Source of the DNA: Candidatus Zixiibacteriota bacterium
Lineage (GTDB): Bacteria > Zixibacteria > MSB-5A5 > SM1-73
Assembly (NCBI GenBank): GCA_022866585.1
Contig: JALHUP010000063.1
Coordinates: forward strand, 1-6,926
Length of the DNA: 6,926 bases
Reading direction: 5' to 3'
The notes below the pieces were generated by a model. That model made no database searches, was not told where the DNA came from, and saw only the letters and a program-made list of their open reading frames with translations. Of the stretch, positions 1 through 5,695 are shown one piece after another (positions within the stretch are counted from its first letter, which is position 1; every line of letters begins with the position of its first letter). Both the position numbers and the translations under genes were made by a program.

Positions 1-1026
1 ATTCTTAATTCTTCGCATGGCTTTCTGCCCATAATCCTTCACCAGCGTGGGGTTGAACAACACCCTCTGTAACTTCTCTTTTAGATCGGTTACGGAAGAG
101 AATGAGATGGCACAGTTTCCGGTTACCTCTCGATGTTCGGGCGTATTCAAAAAAAGAACGCAGTTTCCGTATCCCAGAGCTTCAACTAAAGCCGGATGGG
201 TTCCCCCCACTTCGGTAGCTTGGACATAGCAATAGGCATTCTGCTGTAATGCCTTGTAACGCTCACCGAAAACATAACCCAGGAATACTATACGCGGGTC
301 TTTGGTGCTTTTGAGTTCTCTAATGTATTCCGGAGCATAAAGGGCATCTCCCACAATAGCCAATTTAAAATCCGTCTTGACCTGTTCGAAAGCTTGAATA
401 ACCAGGTGAGCATTGTTCTCTGGTTCCAGTCGGCTTACATAGAGAACGTATTTTTCAGGCTCCAAACCGAACTCTCGGATTTTATCCGGCGAGATCTTCC
501 GGGAGGTGCTGGCTCCATAGGCGATCATACAGGATGGTTTAGCGTAATGATCCCAATAGTAGTCTTGAATTACTTTCGCATCAGTGACTATTCCATCAGG
601 CAAAAAGGTGGACAGCCACTCAGACAGATGGTAATAAGCCTTGCCCAGCTTGTTCCATTTCTTACGCTTCCGTTCAATACCATCTACATTAACCAACACC
701 CTCTTCCCGCTCAACCGAGGTATCCATGAGAAGATACTATTAGCTGCATTGCAGATTAAAACCAGATCATATTTTTGTCCTAAAATGTGGAGAACCGATA
801 TGAAGGTATGGGCAACTGTATCAAGATACTTGTGCTTAATGGTGGGCAATATAACCAATCTGACACCTTTATAGAATTTATCAGAAGTTTTCACATTGTT
901 TTTCCTGCCATAGACCGTGACCTCATGTCCCCGTTTGACCAAACGGGTGGCCAGCTCTTCGGCGAAAGTTTCGAATCCGCCGTAGTTGGCGGGAATTCCT
1001 CTAATTCCGGTAATGGCGATTTTCAT
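1..1026 (-). CDS. DUF1972-type GT4 glycosyltransferase, 3' end cut by window edge
   Basis: The minus-strand frame starting at the ATG at 1026-1024 stays open for 342 codons to base 1 with no stop, so the C-terminus is missing. The N-terminus (MKIAITGIRGIPANYGGFET) is the signature of the DUF1972 glycosyltransferase family, which includes rhamnosyltransferases such as the pneumococcal Cps2T type (from memory). Other family marks are NVDGIERKRKKW at about residues 113-124, RLEPENN at 199-205 in the nucleotide-sugar domain, and GGTHPALVEALG at 274-285, the counterpart of the GT4 acidic motif (E272 and E282). It should be cytoplasmic or membrane-peripheral and transfer a sugar, perhaps rhamnose, to a growing repeat unit; donor and acceptor cannot be read from sequence. 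GAGG (1036-1039) lies 9 bases before the start. It lies 33 bases after the methyltransferase stop. By hand counts its rows are clearly richer in G+C than that gene. A truncated relative of its first 25 codons lies at 2004-2081. Confidence 0.93.
   Translation of the reverse strand, partial: MKIAITGIRGIPANYGGFETFAEELATRLVKRGHEVTVYGRKNNVKTSDKFYKGVRLVILPTIKHKYLDTVAHTFISVLHILGQKYDLVLICNAANSIFSWIPRLSGKRVLVNVDGIERKRKKWNKLGKAYYHLSEWLSTFLPDGIVTDAKVIQDYYWDHYAKPSCMIAYGASTSRKISPDKIREFGLEPEKYVLYVSRLEPENNAHLVIQAFEQVKTDFKLAIVGDALYAPEYIRELKSTKDPRIVFLGYVFGERYKALQQNAYCYVQATEVGGTHPALVEALGYGNCVLFLNTPEHREVTGNCAISFSSVTDLKEKLQRVLFNPTLVKDYGQKAMRRIKN
930..947 (-). repeat. perfect 7-bp inverted repeat inside the glycosyltransferase gene
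   Basis: CCCGTTT (930-936) and AAACGGG (941-947) are perfect inverted arms separated by four bases. They fall within codons 27-33 (TRLVKRG) of the gene at 1-1026. The pairing does not extend further. There is no following T-run in the direction of transcription, so it is not a terminator, and it may be chance coding sequence. Its only notable point is its position: the similarity between this gene and the broken copy at 2004-2081 ends at codon 25, a few bases before the repeat begins. Confidence 0.5.
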
Positions 1027-1059
1027 TGTTCTTAACCTCGGTGAAATTTATGATTTTAT

Positions 1060-1968
1060 TTATTCCAATTTCCGGGCAATGATTAGCATGGTATCATACA
1101 AATTATATGAAAATATGTTTTTGGTGAACTTGTAAAACCGGAAAGCAAACCCCTCTTTAAGACCTCTCCAGCCACCGAAAGGATAATAAGGATCTAATGA
1201 ATCCAATATAATTTTAAAGCCAGATTTCTCAAGAAAACTTTTCAAGGGTCTGAAAGTAAAATGAGATAAATGGATTTCAGAGTGGTTTTGTGGATCAAGC
1301 ATGATCTTTTTAAACCTCCCTATAGTTTTGTACTTGCGGACTCCCAGTTTTTTAAGAAACAACTTGACACAATACTTTATAAACCCACCATGCTCGCTTA
1401 AGTATAGCCTGGACCAAGAGTTCTCATTGGGTACGGAAATAAATAAGAATCCGCCCCTTTTCAGTAGGTCGTAACACTTTTTCAATGTCTCTGAGGGATG
1501 GGGGACATGCTCCAACACGTGAGTTAAGGTTATAACATCAAAGCTGTTGCTTTGAAAACTATTTATATTCTTAAGGGTTCCTTCTATCAGTTCAACAGAG
1601 TACCTCTCTTTAGCTATTTTGATCGCTTCTTTGGATACTTCGGTGCCCTGAACTTTAAAAAATTGCCGGGCGTAATATAAAAATTGACCTATGCCCGCGC
1701 CCACATCTAATAAGTTTCCCTCTTTAGCAAAGTCAGTGATTATGGATAGTCGTCTTTTCCAAAGCAAATCTCTTCCCTCGCTCTGCTCCAACCAAACATC
1801 ATATTGCCCTTCGGATGAATAATATTGAATAATATCTTCAAGGGAGGGTCTGGGATTGTCAAAAATATAGCCACAAGCTTGACATCTGCAAATATTAGAT
1901 GATTTACCCAGTGTTTCCAATTCGTTGCTCTGGCACAAATCGCAACTTCTGAGTTGTTCTTGCTGCAT
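1060..1968 (-). CDS. class I SAM-dependent methyltransferase with N-terminal zinc-knuckle cysteines
   Basis: The product is 302 residues from the ATG at 1968-1966. I chose this start because CTCCTT on the plus strand (1977-1982) gives an AAGGAG ribosome binding site 8 bases upstream. The frame extends 7 codons further to a GTG at 1989, but that extension would contain the ribosome binding site. Residues 9-32 carry C9-x2-C12 and C29-x2-C32, a likely zinc knuckle common in methyltransferases of polysaccharide clusters. The Rossmann fold follows: LLDVGAGIGQF (86-96) is SAM motif I, E110 is the usual acidic residue after strand 2, FDVITLTHVLEHV (143-155) is motif II/post-II, and LLKRGGFLFISVPNENS (168-184) is motif III. 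It probably methylates a sugar of the repeat unit or its nucleotide- or lipid-linked precursor; the position (O or C) is unknown. The gene looks AT-richer than the glycosyltransferase downstream and sits between that gene and a broken relative of it, suggesting it arrived as a cassette. Confidence 0.92.
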   Translation of the reverse strand: MQQEQLRSCDLCQSNELETLGKSSNICRCQACGYIFDNPRPSLEDIIQYYSSEGQYDVWLEQSEGRDLLWKRRLSIITDFAKEGNLLDVGAGIGQFLYYARQFFKVQGTEVSKEAIKIAKERYSVELIEGTLKNINSFQSNSFDVITLTHVLEHVPHPSETLKKCYDLLKRGGFLFISVPNENSWSRLYLSEHGGFIKYCVKLFLKKLGVRKYKTIGRFKKIMLDPQNHSEIHLSHFTFRPLKSFLEKSGFKIILDSLDPYYPFGGWRGLKEGFAFRFYKFTKNIFSYNLYDTMLIIARKLE

Positions 1969-1976
1969 AATCAATT

Positions 1977-1982
1977 CTCCTT
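1977..1982 (-). promoter_or_regulatory. Shine-Dalgarno site that decides the methyltransferase start
   Basis: On the minus strand this reads AAGGAG, 8 bases before the ATG at 1968. It lies inside the longest possible reading frame that begins at the GTG at 1989, which argues that the GTG start is wrong and the ATG is the true start. Confidence 0.75.
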
Positions 1983-2003
1983 GGAACACAGATTCATAGA
2001 TAC

Positions 2004-2081
2004 TTAAAGTTCTTCCGCAAAGGTCTCAAAACCACCGTAGTTGGCAGGAATCCCTCGGATATCGGTTATTGCTATTTTCAT
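2004..2081 (-). pseudogene. 25-codon remnant of a second DUF1972-type glycosyltransferase
   Basis: From the ATG at 2081-2079 a frame of 25 codons ends at TAA (2006-2004). Its product matches the first 25 residues of the glycosyltransferase at 1-1026 at 24 positions; the single change is G7 to D in the conserved GIRGIP turn. At DNA level 18 of 75 bases differ (about 76 percent identity). Of the 17 codons that differ, 16 are synonymous. The copy therefore did not come from a recent tandem duplication: it is the front end of a long-diverged homologue that was later cut off. Similarity stops at codon 25 and does not extend upstream of the ATG. A good ribosome binding site is still present. It lies 36 bases after the radical SAM gene and 35 bases before the methyltransferase ATG. 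It is too short to hold any catalytic part, so it should be inactive as a transferase; a role as a translated leader cannot be excluded. Confidence 0.85.
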
Positions 2082-2085
2082 ACCG

Positions 2086-2092
2086 CTCCCTT
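2086..2092 (-). promoter_or_regulatory. intact ribosome binding site in front of the glycosyltransferase remnant
   Basis: On the minus strand this reads AAGGGAG, 4 bases before the ATG at 2081. It is a better match and closer to its start than the GAGG in front of the intact copy at 1026. It suggests that the remnant was once a normally expressed gene and may still be translated as a 25-residue peptide. Confidence 0.65.
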
Positions 2093-2117
2093 TCGATGTT
2101 TTTTAGCATACGGTTAC

Positions 2118-3101
2118 TCATACAAATAGATTACAATAGGTACATTCTTTATTCGCCTCATCTGAAATCTTCTCTCCACAAAAAAGCTCTCTTGATTTCA
2201 CATAAACTTGACTGTTCCACACTTCTGAAATTGAATCAGAGACCACAGCACCGACCTTTGGTTTGGTGTTCTTAAAACAACATGGGGTAATCGAACCATC
2301 CCAAAGGATCACCATACTCTGCCAGAGCCAATGACACTTTCCTTTTCGTTTCTCAGCGAAAGGTGAAGAAAATCTGGATTTTTCCTCGTCATAAAAAGAC
2401 TTGAAGATCAAACGATCCACCTCAAGCTTCGAAGAAAGTTCCTTTATAGCTGGAATTTCAGAGTGATTCTCCTCAGTTAAGAGGAATTGCATCTCAATTA
2501 TGGGAAATCTGCTTTTATATCTTCTTTTGGTCTCTTTTAGAATCCTCAGGTTGTCTATCACTTTTTCTAAGCTACCCCCTATTCGGTACCGGGAATAGCT
2601 CTCTTGGGTGGAACCATCTATGGCCACGATCAGATGTTCCAAACCAGATTTTATCATCTGTTCGGCGTGCCACCCGGAGAAGACGTTCATGTTGGAGCTA
2701 ACCACCACACCAATGTCATTCTGAGTGGCATAGCCAATCATCTTATATATCTCCTTGTTTAAAAGTGGTTCGCCCCAAGCATACAGAGAGACTTTATATA
2801 GGTAATGTTTCAGCTCATCTATTATCTTTGTATAAAGAGAAAAATCCATTTTCCCATTGTTACTGGTTCGAGGATCGAAGGCACTGGGACAGCCGGGGCA
2901 AGAGAGGTTGCAAAAGGAGACGGGATCAATCTTAATCATATAGGGTTTGCTTTTCAGATTGGTCTTGCCCCTTCTTATCTCCCACTCAGCCCGAGCTAAA
3001 TTAGCCATCTTCTTTAGGGTGTTATGGCGGAGGAAGGAGAAAAGATGTCTCTTAGCGATGTCCAATCTATGGATCATTTTCATTTTTTCAGAATTAAACA
3101 T
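2118..3101 (-). CDS. radical SAM/SPASM domain protein
   Basis: The product has 327 residues. The radical SAM cluster motif is C64-x3-C68-x2-C71 (FCNLSCPGC), which binds the 4Fe-4S cluster that cleaves S-adenosylmethionine; WGEP at 109-112 is the variant of the usual GGEP SAM-binding motif. A TIM-barrel-like region follows (VVVSSNMN 132-139, LIVAIDGSTQESYSRYR 157-173). The C-terminal SPASM region has C256, C274, C275, C308, C320 and C323 around WDGSITPCC, enough to bind one or more auxiliary iron-sulfur clusters. The substrate is unknown. Its place among glycosyltransferases suggests tailoring of a sugar or glycolipid, but SPASM enzymes also modify peptides and proteins. The ATG at 3101 overlaps the end of the preceding glycosyltransferase by 8 bases (ATGTTTAA) and has a strong GGAGG 4 bases upstream, so translation is probably coupled. 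No maturase partner or convincing precursor peptide is visible beside it. Confidence 0.93.
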   Translation of the reverse strand: MFNSEKMKMIHRLDIAKRHLFSFLRHNTLKKMANLARAEWEIRRGKTNLKSKPYMIKIDPVSFCNLSCPGCPSAFDPRTSNNGKMDFSLYTKIIDELKHYLYKVSLYAWGEPLLNKEIYKMIGYATQNDIGVVVSSNMNVFSGWHAEQMIKSGLEHLIVAIDGSTQESYSRYRIGGSLEKVIDNLRILKETKRRYKSRFPIIEMQFLLTEENHSEIPAIKELSSKLEVDRLIFKSFYDEEKSRFSSPFAEKRKGKCHWLWQSMVILWDGSITPCCFKNTKPKVGAVVSDSISEVWNSQVYVKSRELFCGEKISDEANKECTYCNLFV

Positions 3102-4290
3102 TTTCCCTCCTTTCCTTTAAAACCTGATAATAAAGACCTTCCAATTTCTTCATATATCCGCTTTTCTCAAAATCAAATTTCTCAGAAACTGACCTCTGGC
3201 CTGCTTGGCCCATTCTTTCCCTTTTCTGCGGGTCTTTCAAAAGATCCACCAGCGCATCTGCCAAGATTACTGGGTTATTGGGAGGAATCAGGATTCCAGT
3301 CTTATGGTTATCTATAATCTCTAAAGGTCCCCCTTGTGCAGTGGCAATCACCGGTTTTCCTGAAGCCATGGCCTGGATCAAAGAAAGGCCTAAGGGTTCT
3401 GGATTTAGGGAGGGGAGAACGAAGATATCCAGAAGGGAAATTATATCATATACGTCTTTTCTGAAACCGGTGAATATCACCCTCTCCTTTATCTTTAGTC
3501 TTTCAACCAAAGCTTTCAATTCCTCTAAAAGCATATCATGCCCGTATCTTTCATCCGCACCACCGACTACCAAAAAAACTGTTCGGGGAGACCTTTGGAG
3601 CACCTTCTCAGCAGCTTTAAGTAAGACCTGCTGCCCTTTCCAAAAATTTATCCTCGCCACCATCCCTACCACCCAAAAACCATCTTTTATACCCAGCTCC
3701 TTTTTTAATGTCTGCGAATTTATTCTCCTTGGGTAAGGTGCTAAGTCTAAAGAGTCATATAATACTTCTGCTTTCTTCTTAAAACCATCCAGGCTAATAT
3801 AAGAATCTTTAACCGCTTTAGTTATGCAGAGTATTCTTGTGGACAGCTTTGACAAAATGATTGAAAGAAGAATGTTCAAAATTTTAGGCCGCAGGGTAAT
3901 CTCTCGAACATGCCAAACATGGGATTTGCTGGCGCAAAAAGCGGCTACCCCTCCTACTTGTAACATACTTGAGTTGCTATGGATTATATCTATCTTATTC
4001 TTTTTGACTAATTGATACAGCTTTAAGCTGGAGAGGAAAAACTTCCATACAAAAATAAAAAATCTTAAAGGGTGCATATATTTTCTCCTCATCACTGCCA
4101 GATCTAAAATCTCAATTTTAATCCCCTTTAGTCTGGAGAGTTCGGCAAACAAATCTCCCTTATAGGGCAAAACCACAAAAGGTAAAAATCTCTCCCTATC
4201 CAGCCTTTTCACCATCTCTTTAAGGCAAACATCAGAGCCATAAAGATCGGCTGAAGGAGTTATGTAAAGAATCTTTATTTTCTTATTCAT
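3094..4290 (-). CDS. GT4-family glycosyltransferase with Gln in the EX7E motif
   Basis: The 398-residue product has the two-domain GT-B pattern. The acceptor domain begins KIKILYITPSADLYGSD (4-20) and contains HSNSSMLQVGGVAA (104-117) and WHVREI (126-131). The nucleotide-sugar domain begins around 200 with VVGMVARINFWKGQ (207-220; R213 and K218 are the usual phosphate-binding pair), followed by VVGGADE (241-247), FTGFRKDVYDIISLLDIFVLPS (273-294) and the EX7E region EPLGLSLIQAMASGKPVIA (298-316). The first acidic residue is E298, but the second, normally Glu, is Q306. The protein should transfer one sugar from a nucleotide donor, retaining anomeric configuration, at the cytoplasmic face of the membrane; the sugar is not predictable. 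The ATG at 4290 overlaps the stop of the polymerase gene by 8 bases (ATGAATAA), and its own stop overlaps the radical SAM start by 8 bases, so all three are likely co-translated. Confidence 0.95.
   Translation of the reverse strand: MNKKIKILYITPSADLYGSDVCLKEMVKRLDRERFLPFVVLPYKGDLFAELSRLKGIKIEILDLAVMRRKYMHPLRFFIFVWKFFLSSLKLYQLVKKNKIDIIHSNSSMLQVGGVAAFCASKSHVWHVREITLRPKILNILLSIILSKLSTRILCITKAVKDSYISLDGFKKKAEVLYDSLDLAPYPRRINSQTLKKELGIKDGFWVVGMVARINFWKGQQVLLKAAEKVLQRSPRTVFLVVGGADERYGHDMLLEELKALVERLKIKERVIFTGFRKDVYDIISLLDIFVLPSLNPEPLGLSLIQAMASGKPVIATAQGGPLEIIDNHKTGILIPPNNPVILADALVDLLKDPQKRERMGQAGQRSVSEKFDFEKSGYMKKLEGLYYQVLKERRENV
3105..3112 (-). promoter_or_regulatory. strong Shine-Dalgarno site for the radical SAM gene
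   Basis: On the minus strand this reads AAGGAGGG just before the ATG at 3101. It lies inside the last codons of the upstream glycosyltransferase and supports this start over the in-frame methionines at codons 7 and 9. It is the best ribosome binding site I see in the window. Confidence 0.8.
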
Positions 4291-5695
4291 TGACTAAACT
4301 CTTTTGCAAACCCTTCTCATAAATGGCAGACATCAAGCCCAGATAGATCCAGTTGAATCCAAACCAGAAGGCTGAAGTAGACTGATATGCGGTAACCAAA
4401 GCCAAAAAGCCAATGAGCAAGGCCTTCATGGGAGTTTTGTATTTAGGATCAGCCGACAGCCTTAAAAACTTAAACCCTTTCCTGACCTGAAAGAAGATGA
4501 GGGCTAACACTAACCCCAGACCCACTAGCCCGGTATCATGCAAATTTTGGCCAAACAACATACCTAAATAGTCAGGGGCATTCTCCTGGCTGGGATCATA
4601 ATGCCTTTGTCCAAAGCTGTTGGTCCCAAGTCCCAGAAGGGGGCTGGTTTTCCATTCGTCAAAAGCTAAACCTACTCTAATTAAGCGGAAGGTTACGGTG
4701 CTGTAATCCGAAAAATATGCCCCCCCTAAATCTTCTATGGTACTTGTTCCAAGAAAAGAGGTATTTAAGAAAATGGCGAAAATCGAAACAAAAATAACCA
4801 GGAACACGAGTAAACTTGGTCTCTTAAGGAAAACTTTAATTGAAGTCAATAGACTTATAAAGAGAAACGTAACTAAAATCATCCAGGCTGAACGGGTGAA
4901 ACTTGCTATTACTCCCAAAAAGCTTAAGAAAAATCCCCCCCAGAGCCAAACTTTGAATTTTGCATATTCTTTAGAGAGGAGTAAGTTAAAAATTATCAAA
5001 GCTATTGAAACCAAAAAGACACCGAATATATTTGCTTCCCAAATCGTGCCGTAGACCTTAGGAATAGACATTACGGGGTCAATCTGAACTCCTCCCATAT
5101 CGTTTCCTAAAAGAAAAGATAAGTAAACCGCCAAGCCAAAGACTGCTTCTAAAACCCCCACTATCAAAATAGCTTTCACCGCCTTCTCGATAGATATTTT
5201 CTTTCCCACAATATTTTTGGTCAGAAGGTAAATTCCTACCGAGAATCCCAACCACAGACAGATCCTTAAACTGGCAGTCTTATCCGGAGAATAAAGAAGG
5301 GAGGATAGCACATTGGCTAAAATCCACAGAATAGCTATAGTTCCAATTTGATCGATTTTAATTGACCTTAAGCTGGCATTTTTATTGGGCAAAAATTTGA
5401 GGGCTAATCCTAAAAGCACGATCAGAAAAACCAACTGCTCAATCTTTAAATTGCCCCAGGGGAGAGGGATGACAAAGCGGCTTAAAACCGCGGCGATCAC
5501 CAAAAGATAAAAACCAAACCTGACCGAAAAAAAAGCGGCTATAGCCAGAGGAAGCCCTAAAGATATAGCCAAAGCTAAAAGAGGATTCTGGTTTGAAACC
5601 CAAGCAAAGAATAAAGAGATAAGAATCAAGATGGGGAAAAGAAAACTGACCCAGCTCTTTGCTTTTAAGGTAGAGGAAGCATTATAACTTGCCAT
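4283..5695 (-). CDS. O-antigen polymerase/ligase-like integral membrane protein (Wzy/WaaL type)
   Basis: The 470-residue product is strongly hydrophobic, with about 12-14 predicted membrane spans (for example 16-33, 36-57, 60-77, 117-135, 172-196, 218-240, 268-288, 293-311, 384-404, 425-445). It shows the pattern of the O-antigen ligase/polymerase family (PF04932 type): GTIWEANIFGVFL (216-228), ASFTRSAWMILVTF (264-277) with the characteristic Arg R268, a large loop at about 312-383 containing FRLIRVGLAFDEWKTSPLLGLGTNSFG (336-362), and LHDTGLVGLGLVLALIFF (385-402). Members join lipid-linked glycan units, either as a Wzy polymerase or as a WaaL-like ligase to lipid A core or protein. Sequence alone does not separate these; the setting among repeat-unit glycosyltransferases slightly favours polymerase. 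The ATG at 5695 overlaps the previous gene's stop by 14 bases, with AAGGTG a few bases upstream of it. No signal peptide beyond the first membrane span is evident. Confidence 0.9.
   Translation of the reverse strand: MASYNASSTLKAKSWVSFLFPILILISLFFAWVSNQNPLLALAISLGLPLAIAAFFSVRFGFYLLVIAAVLSRFVIPLPWGNLKIEQLVFLIVLLGLALKFLPNKNASLRSIKIDQIGTIAILWILANVLSSLLYSPDKTASLRICLWLGFSVGIYLLTKNIVGKKISIEKAVKAILIVGVLEAVFGLAVYLSFLLGNDMGGVQIDPVMSIPKVYGTIWEANIFGVFLVSIALIIFNLLLSKEYAKFKVWLWGGFFLSFLGVIASFTRSAWMILVTFLFISLLTSIKVFLKRPSLLVFLVIFVSIFAIFLNTSFLGTSTIEDLGGAYFSDYSTVTFRLIRVGLAFDEWKTSPLLGLGTNSFGQRHYDPSQENAPDYLGMLFGQNLHDTGLVGLGLVLALIFFQVRKGFKFLRLSADPKYKTPMKALLIGFLALVTAYQSTSAFWFGFNWIYLGLMSAIYEKGLQKSLVNE

Noticed and set aside
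930..947. Hairpin as a transcription terminator
   Set aside because: It sits near the start of a coding sequence, is only 7 bp and is not followed by a U-run in the direction of transcription.
394..1035. Overlapping plus-strand open frames opposite the left glycosyltransferase
   Set aside because: The minus strand is open for 342 codons with clear DUF1972/GT4 motifs, so the plus-strand frames are shadows.
1966..1989. GTG start at 1989 for the methyltransferase (309 residues)
   Set aside because: The extra 7 codons contain the AAGGAG ribosome binding site that serves the ATG at 1968, and the conserved cysteine knuckle begins shortly after that ATG.
2004..2081. A short 25-residue peptide gene next to a radical SAM/SPASM enzyme, resembling a RiPP precursor arrangement
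   Set aside because: The peptide matches the N-terminus of the DUF1972 glycosyltransferase at 24 of 25 positions, so it is a gene remnant. It has no cysteine-rich or repetitive core and lies downstream of the enzyme.
2082..2117. Possible internal promoter between the radical SAM gene and the remnant
   Set aside because: Only weak AT-rich hexamer-like words are present (such as TATGCT on the minus strand), with no properly spaced -35 partner.
3278..3736. Plus-strand open frame of 152 codons
   Set aside because: It lies entirely opposite the GT4 glycosyltransferase at 3094-4290, which has full family motifs. The plus-strand translation shows no recognisable domain.
4737..5054. Plus-strand 105-codon lysine-rich open frame
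   Set aside because: It is the complement of hydrophobic membrane-span codons of the polymerase/ligase gene. Lysine and isoleucine bias is the expected by-product.
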